64,000 bases of DNA from Amaurobius ferox (lineage: Eukaryota > Arthropoda > Arachnida > Araneae > Amaurobiidae): positions 57,047,069 to 57,111,068 of the forward strand of contig OX578146.1 of the NCBI GenBank assembly GCA_951213105.1, given 5' to 3'. The position numbers were made by a program, and so were the translations under genes. The notes under the pieces are model-generated. The model ran no database searches. It was given only the letters and a program-made list of their open reading frames with translations, and was not told the DNA's origin. Shown piece after piece: positions 1-12,342 of this stretch. The first letter of the stretch is position 1, and each line of letters opens with the position of its first letter.

Positions 1-1640
1 CCAGAAAAAGTTAAAAATGTTATAATAGGTCCTTTGGAGAAACTAGATCATGAATTCAATCGCTATACAGGCGTGCCAACGTATCCGCGATGTCAGTTAT
101 TAGCGGTTTTCGGCGCCTAGAAAAAAATTGGAAGAAAGAAACGGTTCATTCGATTTAACCCAAACCAGCATTTTTTGTGCAGAAATTTGGGCATATTTTT
201 TTAAGGATACAGTATAGAGCCGATTATCCAGAAACCTCCGTACAAAAGACGTTCCAAAATTAGGAATGTTTCATATTTCTGATCCATTATTATAGAAGAA
301 AATGCGATGTTTCAATTGGCTACTTCCAGAAAAAAAATTCGCAGAGAAAATGGAATAAAACTTAACATCTTCATCTGCAGCACAGAGATTTATATAATTA
401 TCCAGTTTAATTTCGGCGTTTTTGAAAGAAAAACTCCCCGCATGTGATCGCTGCACCATACCGCGATTCGTAGACGAGCGTTACAAGAAAAAAAATTGTT
501 ACTTCCAGATTTCAGCATTCCGAATAATAGGTCATGATGTACTCTATTTTCACACCTTGCAATACCTTGTGTGGAATATTAAAAATTGGAGAAGCATTGC
601 TCCAAGGGAAGCAATTTTCTGAGGAAAGCCAAGGCCCACGGTGGACTATCGGGTCATTGATGATGGTGATAATATTAATGGTGACTCTTATATGGATAAT
701 AATAGGGACTCCTGTTTTACTATTATTATTAAAACTTAAATGGGGTTAGACTGGCTTGGGCCTAATGTGCCCCTTTCTGAAGGAGTAACTCGAGACATTA
801 CACTCGTTTATAACAATAACTACAACAATAACGAAAATTAAACTGAGCGCACACACGGCTACACTATGACCGCTGCGCTTTACAAAATGCTCCTTACTGT
901 AATAGTCTGCGTGTAGTAACTCTGGACCACGCAGAAAATGTACACCGTGTTTCTCGGCAATTAAAGAAGAAATTTCAATTATGAACTTTATAGCCTTCAA
1001 TTCAAAAAGGTATTAGTGATCATATTGATTAAACTATTAAGCAATATATTTTGAAACATGATGGTAAGATAGACATTTTTTAATTGTTCGGTTTTCGACT
1101 ATACATTTGCGTCTCATTTAGTCCCTCATAACTTGAAATAAAGATTTGTTAATGAGGAAAAAATAATTGTAATTTTTGGAAAATTATATTTTACTTAAAA
1201 TGAATATATTTTAAAATCAATTTTTAAAAACCTAAGTTAATGAATTCTGATATTTGAAAGCTGTCAAATAATTTTTAAATTTTAATCCATCATTATTATT
1301 AGAGTCCTTAATTAATGTTTTGTCTTTCAGTAAATTTTAGGTACAGCAAATCAAGAAACATTTACAAGTGGATTATTGTAGCAACGTGAATGTAATTTTT
1401 GAAAACCATTTAGAACATTTTGATGCCATTTGAAATACAATGGGTACACTTGTGATAAAATTGAATATTGCATTTCAAAATTATTTTTCTCAATGACTCA
1501 GTTTATAATTTAATAATATAGTAATAATTTTAATTCACAGTATTAAATAAATATATATTTTTATATCATTCAAATCGGACATTTGGTGTAAATAACTGAC
1601 TTTACGGGATACTAAATGCTATACCTAAAGTGACCTAAAT
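1..1640. other. Unassigned AT-rich DNA
   Basis: No gene, RNA or clear repeat boundary was recognised. The ORFs here are at most 84 codons, overlap on opposite strands and carry no family motif. The first 120 bases can be read as an open stretch ending in TAG, but no family was recognised, so a fragment of a transposase or exon cannot be excluded. Confidence 0.5.
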
Positions 1641-1689
1641 CAAATTCAATCATGGAAATAAACAATCCAACTCTTAGCGACTAGGGTTT

Positions 1690-2370
1690 TAGTCACAGAC
1701 AGATTAGATGTCCCAAACATATTTATTAACCAAAATGCACAGATACTTGCCAAACATGACAATCTTAGCAGTAGTCCTGGTACTTATGGCATATGCCAGA
1801 CATTACACAGATAATAAAATGCACGTACCAGTGGCAATGACTACCCTTAGCTTACTTACTCGCGAAACTCCCCATTAAACTTATTACTTTCGAACTATGC
1901 ACAGGAATTGATCGCGCATGAACTCTTTGCTTTTATACTCGGGATACCCTCAATAAACCCCCATTAAACTTGCTATGTTACTCCAGAACTAAATACACAG
2001 GATACCGATGCGCACGGATTCTTTGCTCTCCTTGGAACCAGTGGCGAGTCGTCAGGTGAAGCAGGTGAAGCAGCGTTTCACCCTGCGTCACCTGACGTCA
2101 TCGGTTGAATGGGTTATTATTATTATTTGATGATTTTTACAGACTCGTCTGGCTACTTTTAGATATTATTTAACAACACTTGTTCCAGTAGCGTGGTGTG
2201 CTTTTATGATGTCGGTTGTCGAGGAGGATGGGGAATCACGCCAATGACCTTGTTTCACCCACTCCTGACGTCACAAGCCGCCATTGATTCAAGCATTTTG
2301 CCGAATATATTCTACAGCACATAATAATCTTTTGGGACGCACTTCAAAACCTGATTTCATCTAAATATGG
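1690..2370 (+). repeat. Repeat family G, copy 1
   Basis: This segment aligns by eye with 2690-3376, about 1.0 kb downstream. Shared landmarks are ACACAGATAATAAAAT, ACTCTTTGCT, GAATGGGTTATTATTATTAT, TTTAACAACACTTG and TCTACAGCAC (2311 versus 3317). The copies are strongly diverged. An internal start CAGTGGCG at 2039, followed by a long hairpin, resembles the end of a hAT-like transposon; that assignment is a guess. Confidence 0.7.
2051..2096. repeat. Long hairpin just inside CAGTGGCG end
   Basis: GTCAGGTGA at 2051 pairs with TCACCTGAC ending at 2096, and GCAGGTGAA pairs with TTTCACCCTGC inside it, leaving a short GCAGCG loop. The paralogous site near 3025-3062 has different bases but can still fold (GTAAC/GTTAC and GCAGC/GCTGC), which suggests a subterminal structure of a DNA transposon. 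Confidence 0.65.
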
Positions 2371-2689
2371 ATGAGCCCTTGCGCCTATTATTTATTTTTA
2401 GGCAGGGAAACACATCAAACATTATCAAAAGGGGAAATCAAATATGGAAGAGGCAGCCGTGATAATTGTTTGGAGAGTTCCCACAATTTGTAAGGTCGGC
2501 CATAGTTCACTGATAGTGGACGACCGGAGTCCACGGTTAAGTGGGAACGCGGCGGTTCTCCTATTAGTAAGTTAGATACGTCTGCAGCATTTAAATACGC
2601 GTTTTAATAATCTACCATTATTTATTTTAAATAAATGTTATAAAAAGTTTTATTTCGCTTTGCAATGTAGTTTAAACACAATAATTAAG

Positions 2690-3376
2690 AAACCTTCTGC
2701 GAGGTTACCCCTAAAGCTGTGATGCGGTTAAGAATGTTAAATCATATTGTCAATACTGTTCATTTCGCGACAGACGTGATAAACTTGACAGTACTCCTGG
2801 GTGTGAGATTTACAAGACATTTCACAGATAATAAAATTTACGCACCAGTGGAAATGTCTTCCCTGAACTTTCGTTCTCGCAGAACCCCAACTAAGCTTAT
2901 CTTATTACTTCCTATGTAAATGCACAGTATACCAACGCATACGGACTCTTTGCTCTCCCTGGAACTACCGTCTTCGACCACACAGGTCTATTTATTCACT
3001 TTAAGCCAGAGGCGGCTCGAGAGGTAACGCAGCATAAGCGCTGCTTCATTTAAAGTTACTGTCTGAATGGGTTATTATTATTATTATTTGGAGAATTTTT
3101 CAGAATCGTTTGGCTGTTTTTAAGTAATATTTAACAACACTTGTGCCAGTAGCATTGTGTGTCTTGATGATGTTGGTTGTCGAGAAGGAAGGGGAATCCC
3201 GCCACTGAACTTGCTTCGTCCATTCCTGAAGTCACGAACCGCCACTGCTTCAAACACTTTTTGTTTTTGCACAAAGCTTGTACACCACTGCACAAACTTT
3301 TTCACTTTGAATATCTTCTACAGCACATAACCTTTCAGGACGCACTTCAAAACCCGATCTCATTTAAACATGGATT
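2690..3376 (+). repeat. Repeat family G, copy 2
   Basis: Second copy of the repeat at 1690-2370, in the same orientation, with an extra ~40 bases before CAGAGGCGGCTCG at 3007. The overlapping ORFs on both strands (3120-3305, 3177-3431) are not conserved in copy 1 and are treated as chance. Confidence 0.7.
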
Positions 3377-3904
3377 CTATGCCAATTTAGATTCCCTGAC
3401 TCGCCTGGCCAGCTTCGTGATTGATTCTTAAAATCTAAAGCTCTAATAGACTGTTAGTTAGTAGAAAAATCATGCATTAAATGCAAATGAGATAAATGGT
3501 GATTTAACAGTGACTTATAAAATTTTCATTTTTCAGGTCTATACATTTTATTTTAGTACAATCATTATGGGTATTAAACTAAGTATTTTACCAAAATTGC
3601 AACCCAAAGAAAAGTTCATGCCATTTCTCTGATATTACTTTTTACTTTATTAAATTCTAAGTAGATATTTTGGAACCAAAATTTGCAATTTAAACTTTAC
3701 TAGTATATATCATGAATACTGGACATAATAAAGCTATTGATATGTATTTGGAAAAACATATTAATTATTTGTTCGACTTTTAAAAAGTACAAATATTTCT
3801 GCAGGCCTGCTTATTCCCATAAATGCAGAAATTTAATTTCTGGACAAAACATCTACCAAAATTTATTGCAAGTAAACGTAACAAATATTTTTATTTCACT
3901 CACT

Positions 3905-4015
3905 TAAAAGTTGTGATATAGCTCATTGTAATCAAGAAAGCTGCCCCCAAAGCTATGACGTGGCTAATCATTAAGAATTTTAAATCATTATTATCAGTGC
4001 TGCTCATTTTGTGGT
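3905..4015 (+). repeat. Repeat family G, partial third copy
   Basis: The block with CCCCAAAGCTATGACG, a run of TAAGAATTTTAAATCAT and CTGCTCATTT resembles the start of copy 2 at 2705-2770 (CCCTAAAGCTGTGATGCGG, AAGAATGTTAAATCAT, CTGTTCATTT). Only about 110 bases are recognisable. Confidence 0.5.
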
Positions 4016-4433
4016 TAAATAGAACCGAAGAATTTGTTTTGGTTATATGGAGCTCATATTTGGGGAAGAGTAAGTAAAAAAGTATATCCAGGAGACAGTA
4101 AGGCCCTCAGGATGACAGTTTTTTATGGAAGCGAAATCCTAAATCTTGGTGTCTGTCTTAAACAGTGAACTACCATCAAACCAGTTTGCATCAGACATGT
4201 ACCGGTTCTCACTAAATAGTTAACTCATGCTACTGAAACTGTTAGTAAACAAAAACTCGTGAAATAGAATCAAAGTACGTCTGACTAAAACAAAAACGAT
4301 CCATTTTCGCCATGCATTTTAATAGTGTAGATAAGATTCATAACTGTAAATGCATTGCTGTATAATACTAAACTGAATGCAATGTGGTAGCCATACAAAG
4401 GGATATTAAGAAAGCGTGTTGCTACAGGCCATA

Positions 4434-4933
4434 TACGTAGGTGGTTCAAAAAGTAAGGTAACAAGACTCTCAGGGGTGCAAAAATTCGGCGTGCTAATTA
4501 AATTCCATGTCTAGATAAGGTGTCGTGTTGTTGCACGACAACGCCCGACCGCATACGGCCTCGGTTACTCGTGATTTGGTACAGCGTTTCCTAAGGAATG
4601 TACTGGAACACCCACCCTTCAACCCGGATCTCGCACCAAGCTATTTTCATCTCTTCGGACCGTTGAAGAAGCACCTGGCAAGTCGCCATTTCACAACCGA
4701 TGCCGAAGTTCAGGAAGCCGTCGTTGAGTGGCTCAGCGATCTGGACCCTGATTTCTTCTATGCAGGTTTCGATAGATTGGTTTACAGTGGAACAAATGCT
4801 TCGACAACCATGGTGACTATGTAGAAAAATAATATGTACCAGTGCCTTGCTAACTTTGTGTATCTCTTTGATTTCGGGAATATACCTTTTCTCTCACAGG
4901 ATTTGTTACATTACATTTTGAACCACCCTCGTA
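4434..4933 (+). mobile_element. Internally deleted mariner with TIRs
   Basis: The left end TACGTAGGTGGTTCAAAAAG and the right end, read on the opposite strand as TACGAGGGTGGTTCAAAATG, are matching terminal inverted repeats with TA at both borders, as expected for a mariner/Tc1 element. The element is only 500 bases long, against about 1.3 kb for an intact mariner. The left half of the transposase is missing, so this is a deletion derivative that keeps a C-terminal coding piece. Confidence 0.88.
4525..4824 (+). pseudogene. Mariner transposase, C-terminal fragment
   Basis: The 99-residue reading frame holds the second half of a mariner (DDD) transposase. HDNARPHTA, near residue 4, contains the second catalytic Asp. 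The third catalytic site normally reads PDLAPSD followed by an aromatic residue and HLF; here it reads PDLAPSYFHLF, so the last catalytic Asp is replaced by Tyr. FGPLKKHLASRHF and the following EVQEAVVEWL are typical of the C-terminal region. The helix-turn-helix domain and first Asp are absent because the element is internally deleted. It cannot encode an active enzyme but could be mobilised by a related transposase through its inverted repeats. Confidence 0.88.
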
Positions 4934-5334
4934 TTTAGACGTGATGGCTGAATGGGCGGGTTTCAGGAAAGTATCTGGGAAAGCACGGCCTATACTTTTC
5001 TCCGTTTAAAGTTCTATCTTGACAATTTTGACAATATTTCTATCTGTCGTTAGCCGTGCTTGTCCGATTACCATGCGGGTATGAGACCTGTACTGGTGCG
5101 AAAATGTCGCACTCACGTAGAAGTGTGCTAATCAAATATCTTCACTCTGTGTAGAATGATACTGAATATCTTTTAGCAACCTTTTCGGCTCTATTACAAG
5201 TTAAATGCTCATTTATGAAACAACCGAGGACGGCTAATAATCGATTCTCGATGAATAATAAAATACATTGTATTGGCATAAATGATGAGACATACAGTTA
5301 ACAGTTATATTCGCTTAACAGTAGCAAAAATATG

Positions 5335-6015
5335 TATTTTTACTTTCCCTGCAATACTTGGTAATGTATGGAGAAAGTATTGGAATCATGCTGAAAATCG
5401 CAACTCAAGTTTTCGACGGTTCTATACATTTTGGGATCTCTACATCACGACAAAACTATTTTTAGCGTGACGTCTGTGTGTGTGTATCTATCTGTGTGCC
5501 CGTCTGCGTAATGTATTTATCTATTCTAACTCAAAAACTATTTGAAAAAATTACATAAAATTTTATATATAAGTCACTTGTAGGTTAGTTACCCTGGTGC
5601 TGACTAGATTTTGGTACGATTTGGAAGAGAGAAACCTGCATTTTTTGCGAAATGACCCGCAAAAACCGTCAAAATCTAAAATAAAAGATTACATATGCTC
5701 AAATGTATCAATTAAATGCTTGTTTTATACCTAATTTTCAACGATGAAAAGAATAAGACTAACCCCATTACTCTAGGTCTAGCTGTTCTCGAGATATTTT
5801 AGTTTTCTAATATTTTTATTTATTTATTGAAAATACGTCTAGTTATCAAATAAAAACAAAATTTGAATTAAAAATGCAAATTCAGTGCAATTTCAAATAA
5901 TTGTGCGTGACATTTTATGCACTTAAACTCAATTTAGTCAATTATTAAAAAAATAAAAGAAAGTGAATTTGAAACTGTAGGGGAAGTTACGAGCTGCCCA
6001 CATCAGATGCTTATG
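5335..6015 (+). repeat. Helentron-like repeat family A, copy A1
   Basis: Starts TTTACTTTCCCTGCAATAC and ends near GAGCTGCCCACATCAGAT. Family A elements share: a 5' hairpin (ACTTTCCC...GGGAAAGT); an ACTCGAGTTTTCGACGG-type block; a GTCTGTGTGTG run; the phrase ACTCAAAAACTA; GGTGCTGATTAG; and a 3' end with TGCAGGGAAAGT plus an ATGTG-CTGCC-CACAT hairpin. Subterminal inverted repeats, an internal GTCT run and a 3' stem-loop match Helentron-associated elements (HINE/DINE-1 type). The class is inferred. Confidence 0.7.
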
Positions 6016-6655
6016 ATTTTTGCCGTTATGGCAAAAACAATGAATATCTTAAGGACGGCACATGTTAGTCTATATAAAATTCTAATAGCATCCTATCAAA
6101 ATGTGAAGGTTTATTACAACATTGTTTATTATTATTTTTGAATCCACCCCCGACGTTCCCAAGCTGAACTCATAGAATTTGACAAAAATTTGACAGCTGT
6201 TAATAGATGGCTCAAAATATCGACAGTGAAAAAATTAGATGCTGAATTGCAACGGAAAAGCTGTAAAAAATTAATAAAAGTCAACATCATTAACGCCAAA
6301 TTCAACCCTACTTGACGAGTATACATAGAAAAACGCCAAATTCTGAAATGCACTGTCTATGTTTCCCTGTATGATTTGAAATCTGCTGTAAAGTTATTTT
6401 TTATAGTTTGCATTCAAAAGTATTTAAAGTTGAGTTTGAATATATATTTTTAGTATAATCGTGCATTTCTGACAGTTTTTTATTTTATGTAAGTGAAACA
6501 AATTAGCGATCTGCTATAATTTTGTGTTGTTGTTTTGTTTAATGCTGAAAAGTCTTGCGCATGAAATTGTTATTCTTTAATACATCGATGTTTTTTAATC
6601 TAATTTTTTAAACCAGCAGTGGCTTTCAAATAGAAAATGTCACCACATAGTATAA
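6016..6655. other. Unassigned spacer before pogo-like relic
   Basis: AT-rich sequence with no convincing gene. It probably includes the 5' untranslated end of the pogo-like element, but I could not identify terminal inverted repeats. Confidence 0.4.
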
Positions 6656-6656
6656 T

Positions 6657-8175
6657 GTGTTCAACGCGGTGTGGATGCTGTACCATGAATTATCTGTTCC
6701 AGAAATGGAGCTAACTGATTTTACAGAAGCTGAAATAAATGTAAATAATAAAATAATGGAACTTTTGCAAGAACCTGAAACTATTTGCGAAATGTTTGTT
6801 AGTGATGAAGTGGAAGACACTCTGGATTTCGAGTCATTGGTTGCCGAAAGTGATTTTGAGGATTCTGATTTTGACATTACAGATGGAAATAATGAAATGT
6901 TTGTATGTGAGGAGGTAGATAATGAGGAAGTCCAGCGTATTCCATTTGTAACTAAACGATCAGTTGTTGAATACTAGCGTAGCAGTAAAAAATGAAACAA
7001 CGAACACTGCAATTTGTTCAAAGCAGATATAGATTTGTAAAAATTATGTCCGAAATGTATTTGTGGGAAAATCAAATCAACAAATTCGTTGATAACAGGC
7101 ACAAATTATGCGAAATTAAAAAATGTGTTTTTAAAAAGTTTCAGGACATAAGGCGCAGGTAAACGTGCTTGTAAAGGAGCATGATTAGAATTTGAAAAGC
7201 TGGGCTTGTGATAAAGCTCTCACCCTAAAAGTGTCATTCAAAGCTGCTTCCGGTAAACGGCTCCTGAATTTTAAAAAGGAATATAGAATCGTTAGCAGAA
7301 AAATTACTAAAATTGTATCTCAAAGGCAGATTTATGAAGAGGATCATATTGCAAATGCTTCACAAGTATTTTTAAATGATGTACGTATTTTTTAAAAGAT
7401 TCGCAGTTGAATGATAACCAGATGTTTAATATTGATAAATCGAGTGTGCTGCACAATCTATCCATGCTCCGACTCATTCATATACTGTAATGCCAACAAT
7501 TAGAAAAAATTGAAATGCTGCTATCGCCTTTATTTATTATGTATTCTGAACCTAAAGGACAATTTGGAACCCAAGTGAGACAGAGAATGTTTCAAGCTGT
7601 CTTCGAAATCGGAGAAAATGGGATCGAAAGAACTAAGCGGATATTTATCGGAATTGTATTTTAGAAACACACCAGGTGAAATCGTACTTTTAGTGATTTG
7701 TTGGTCACCTTTCAAAAACAGCGATTTGATTGATAGTGTTACGTCACTTGCAAAATCGTTCATGTGTTTGTCATGCCACCTAAAACCACTCATCTAATAC
7801 AATCCCTTTATAGGTACGGTTTTCGGGTCTGGAAAAATTTCGTTTGAAAATTTTCAGATTTAGTTATGACTGCAAAAATACAAATCGATATGTTTCATCG
7901 AGACAATATCTTTAATGCGCAATTTATTGCACACAACCATTTCTCTTCACCACACTACGTCAACATATAGAAATATTCATGGCATGCATGCTCATACACA
8001 GAAAACCATCCTGGGTATTTCGAAAATCCTGCTGAGTTCATATTTACTGCACACAACGTACTTGATTGCGGGAAACAAAACTGTGCATCGAAAATATTCG
8101 CTCGGTGTTGTTGGTGCAAAATATGTTTCTGTTTTATGCATTTCTTCAATGAGCCTCATATTTGTAACAATTTCA
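6657..8175 (+). pseudogene. Decayed pogo-like (CENP-B/DDE_1) transposase
   Basis: Several frame-broken blocks read in order as one transposase. 6657-6977 is an acidic leader rich in Asp/Glu. 7192-7395 holds a CENP-B-type DNA-binding block with SFKAASGKRLLNFKKEYRI, then VSRKITKIVSQRQIYEED and ASQVFLNDVR. From 7427 comes MFNIDKS, the start of the DDE domain, then SPLFIMYSEPKGQFG-like text (7525-7570) and a VLLLV/FKNSDLIDSV block (7680-7740). 7770-7850 resembles the typical PPKTTHLIQPL and YGFRVWKNF blocks. Frame-shifted text at 7915-8175 gives HRDNIF, HFSSPHYVN, PGYFENPAEF and a cysteine-rich tail with CCWCK and HFFNEPHIC. Multiple stops and frameshifts show it is dead. The HTH N-terminus is largely eroded. 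Compared with single-exon pogo relatives remembered from spiders, the order is right; no terminal inverted repeats were found. Confidence 0.75.
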
Positions 8176-8597
8176 ATATATAAAGAAATTAACCCTTTCA
8201 TACGACCTCAATCATTTGTCATTAATTATATCTCTTGTAAACTATATACCATAGTACTGATACATGTAATCTGCATTTTCTGTTTTTCAAGTGGTATTTT
8301 TTAAGAAGCTATTTTTTAAGTATTAACGGCTCTAAATACGGCATAAAATGCGTTTTGATAGTAAAAACACATTACATGTGTTCGTCAATTTACAAGAATG
8401 CAAAGTCGCCATTTGATGCTAAATGTGCGGTTCTGGCAACCCCATACCCAATTTTCTACATTATTCTACCCCTCTCCTAATGCAATTCAGCAGCTAATTT
8501 TCAGAATATGGATTTTCTATCACTTCTTTTAACACCCGTTAAATTTTCGTCGAATTCTATGAGTTTAGCTTGGAAACGTTTCCTTGTAAGATCAATA

Positions 8598-8643
8598 TTT
8601 AATGAATAAAAGCCGAGGTCAAAGTTTTTGGGATACCCTGTAT
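8598..8643 (-). repeat. Terminus of a GGGTGTCCC-class DNA transposon
   Basis: The stretch AAAAGCCGAGGTCAAAG...TTGGGATACCCTGTA matches the opposite-strand start of the element at 63075 (CATTGACCTCGGCTTTTATT). It is one end only; the rest of the element lies upstream or is lost. Confidence 0.6.
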
Positions 8644-8655
8644 ATATATATACAT

Positions 8656-9110
8656 ATATAGGGTGTCCCAAATTACTTTTATTTGTTTTTATTATGCCTA
8701 CGCGAAATTCGCAATAAATTACTGTCTTATTTATTGCATTATAATAAAAATTTAATTAATATTCATCGTGCATATTAATCTCCGAATAAATTTCGAAATG
8801 GCGTCATTGATCACTTGCTAAGTACGAGTAAAATGAATAATCTTTCGCCGTCAGTACTATTTAATTCATATTATTCCACATCTCTTATCTGAATACTCTA
8901 CTTTTTAAATATTTACTGTTTTCTTACTTAGAAATCAGTTTGTATAATACATATTCAATCGTTATTAAAAAGGTTACGCATTACAATTTCAATTTTAATT
9001 AATAAAAATATTTTAAAATATTTTCGGTAGACTACATAGAAATAATATAATTATTGTTAATTATTTTATTTAATTAAAACTGCATGATTCAAATTTGGTT
9101 TTGATACTAG
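8656..9110 (+). repeat. GGGTGTCCC-ended repeat, related to 16320-16640
   Basis: Begins ATAGGGTGTCCCAAATTACT just after a short TA run. Its inner part (ATTAATCTCCGAATAAATTTC, TCACTTGCTAAGTACGAGTA) reappears on the opposite strand at 16500-16570. No coding capacity. The two oppositely facing ends at 8643 and 8656 abut head to head across a TATA run. Confidence 0.6.
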
Positions 9111-9123
9111 AATGTGTGACCTA

Positions 9124-9967
9124 TACAGGGTGTCCCAAAAAGGTTGAAACGCGCTTTAATACTTTACCTATTGAAGATAAGTGGACAATGTAAATTGCAA
9201 AAATGTTGAAAGTAAGGTAGGAAATAAGACTACGCTAATGAAATAGTCCTCCCATTAATTTTCAAAAAGTTACACTTTTGAAATTTTTATACACCATAGA
9301 CAAATTTAGTCAATCAGCTAATTTTTTATTTTTAATGCAACTAGATCATTAAAAAAACGCATATATTTATCTTTAAAATCAACTGAATTATGATAAAGGA
9401 AAAAATCTGACTTATACCACTTTTCCGTATCATGTGAAAGGCTGTTTCATCAGTGAAAATGGGGATCATAAACAAATTGATGATGGAAATTGTTTAGATC
9501 AAAAATACTTTAATATGTGTCAAAATTTCTTATTGGCATGTCTCAATGTGAAAAGTACTTAAGAATCCGTGATTGCATCGTGAGCCTACGCGAAATTCGC
9601 GGAAATATTTATGTATTATCATCCAGTTTTATCTTTTTTAATTTCTAATTTGATATATGGTCCCCATTCACAATGTTCAATTTTCAATTAAATATAACTC
9701 TCTCAATTCTAAAAATAGAGATATGCGGGTTTTTTTAATGATCTTGCTGCATTAAAAATAAAAAAAAATTCTGATTGCCCAAATTTGTCTATGGGGGGTC
9801 GTATAAAAATTTAAAAGTGTAACTTTTTGAAAATTAATGGGAGGACTATTTCATCAACGTAGTCTAATTTTCTACCTTACTTTCAACATTTTTGCAATTT
9901 ATATTGCCCTCTTATCTTCAACAGGTAAAGAAAAAAGCGCGCTTTAAACTTTTTGAGACATCCTATA
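9124..9967. mobile_element. Foldback MITE M1 (~290-bp inverted repeats)
   Basis: Left end TACAGGGTGTCCCAAAAAGG; right end, read backwards, TAGGATGTCTCAAAAAG. The inverted repeats run inwards for roughly 290 bases: for example GAAAGTAAGGTAGGAAATAA near 9210 pairs with the TACCTTACTTTCAAC block near 9875, and CCCATTAATTTTCAAAAAGT pairs with ACTTTTTGAAAATTAATGGG. It has TA borders, no ORF and the size of a non-autonomous Tc1/mariner-type element. Confidence 0.85.
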
Positions 9968-10740
9968 TACTGTAAACCTGTAATTTTGTCATTCCGTGTA
10001 TCTGTCTTTACATGCAAATCCACATGGTTTAACTGATCTCAATCAAATGTAACATAATTGATAATTACTTCAATGGGAACCGCGTAATGGAATGTCTTGA
10101 TAAAAAATGTCTGGGTGATTTAGACAGAGTAGGGGGAATCTATAAACGTTCTTTAATTTTTTTAATATTTATTGAAAAATGCATTTTAAGGCATTAGGCA
10201 TCGTATAGACTTCTACTCTAAGTTGAATAGTCCGACAAAAGTTTCCTGGTTGATGTTAGTCTGCGAAAATTTTAATAGTAGGTGTCGTTGCAGACTCAAA
10301 TGTTTGAATATCAGAATTAATCAAAGAAAACAAAGAATACACCGTTTATATTAAAACAGTGACATGGAATTTAATACCGAGATCAAATGAATGATATACC
10401 GACAAGGTAAAACTTAAAATCAATCGCGCAATCTTGTGTAAAATGGCTAAAAGGGAAATGCTAGCTACTTTAATTTTCTCAGTTTAACACGCGCTTTTTA
10501 CACGTTTATTTAGAAATTATTTAGTTTGCGTTGTACATAAAGTAGATGAGTGCGCTCTTCATAAGAAGTGTCGTTTTATATAAAAAATATACGGTACTTG
10601 TGTGGTTTATATTGTCCGTCCCCCTTTGTTAAACATAAATATGTTCTCATGTTCGATTTTTTTCTCTCGGACTGAAAGATTGTTCTGAAGAACGTAAAGC
10701 ATGGATCTAGAGAGGAGGTAAAACCCCTATGGATGACACT
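9968..10740. other. Unassigned AT-rich DNA
   Basis: No gene or recognised element; no ORF over 60 codons. Confidence 0.5.
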
Positions 10741-10744
10741 TTTG

Positions 10745-11048
10745 AAAATGCCCATGACGCTTTGAAAATTAATCTTCCCAAAAACTAATCAGCACTAGGG
10801 TCACACACACGTGACTTACCTACCGAATTTTATGAAATTGGTCCTTTAGTATTTGAGTTAGAGTGGATGCATAGATTGCACAGACACACAGATAGACAGA
10901 CAGACACACAGGTACACACACATACGTCACGCTAAAAATAGTGTTGTCGTAATCTAGAGGTCCCAAAACGTGTAGATCCGTCGAAAACTCGAGTTCCGAT
11001 TTTCGGGATGATTCCAATACTTTTCCTATACATTACCATGTATTGCAG
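10745..11048 (-). repeat. Helentron-like repeat family A, copy A2 (partial)
   Basis: Opposite-strand copy of family A retaining CTAATCAGCACTAGGGTCACA, the CAGACAGACACACAG run, the GTGTAGATCCGTCGAAAAC block and the 5' hairpin end TACATTACCATGTATTGCAGG. The 3' half is missing. The 65-codon ORF on the minus strand is a low-complexity read of this repeat. Confidence 0.72.
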
Positions 11049-11184
11049 GGAATGCAAAAATGAAGGAAGGAACTAATTTCGGAAGCTATATGAGCTCACT
11101 TCATACATTTGAATTTAAATAAAATATGATCAGACTACTATAAAAAAACACCAATCAATGATTTAAAAAATAAGAGTAATATTT

Positions 11185-12295
11185 AACAAGAAAGATCAAT
11201 CATGCTTAAAGCATTGATTATGAAACACTTTCCAACTTCAATGCAATTTTATTTAAAACAGTCGAAAATGCAATACATTCCTAGGTAATATTTTAAAACT
11301 TATCATAATACTACATTAATTTATTATATTTGAAAAATTAAACCTTCATTGAAAAACATGAACTTCTTTCAAATGACGGCATTGAAATATAAATTGCCTG
11401 GTTTAAATATATCTGAAAAGCGATACATTCCACGGTAATATTTTTAAAACTATCATAATTCTACGATAATTTATTATATTTAAAAACTTCATCGAAAACA
11501 ACTGAAATTAATTCAAATGACGTCATAGAAAAAATAAATAAAGAGAACGATTATGAGTCTGCAGGGAAAGACATGTGCTGTCCAAATCAGAATTTTTGAC
11601 AATATTACAACAATGATTTATAGAAGTGAACGGGGATTATTTTCAGGCCATTTCGAAAAAAATGTATGATCTATATTTAAAGATCCATCAAATTTTTGTC
11701 GAATAAAATGTTCAGCAAATTTAAGCTGTGTACCAAATTTTAACTCTCTAGGACGTAGGAAAGTGCATTAAAAATGCCATCAAATAAATTTATCATGAAG
11801 AGTTATATACTATAAAAAAAAATGAAAAATTGTTATCTACCAAATTTATTTTAAAATGTGAAGCCACTCCCATATGCAAAACGTTTAAACAAATGGAGAG
11901 ATATTTATTATATAATATATCTCTCTTTTCTTTCTGGAAGATATCCCAAAGTCAGAATTTAATTGAATTTGTTTTTTTCCCTATATTAAATAATTTTTAA
12001 TTAAAAAACTACTTAACATATTTTACTGAATTTTTTTTTATATATTCTATGGGATAATGTGAATATTTTCTAAAAATTTCGAAGCAATTCGTGAATTTTA
12101 AATTTACTTAAAAAATGTTTGAAAAATTAGGTCCCATAGGGTTCAATGTATTTCATTTTTTCAACCCGGGTTAAAAAAAAAACTAATTGGGTGATATTAT
12201 TTATTTATATTCCCATAGGTCCTACAGACCGTCTGAACAACATACTAAAATTTCATTTTGATAAAGTCATTTTTACGGCAGTTATCGTGCTAACG

Positions 12296-12342
<47 letters not shown>

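Noticed and set aside
7915..8304. 129-codon hydrophobic ORF
   Set aside because: The pogo-like C-terminal tail reads in another frame of the same strand; this ORF is its shadow.
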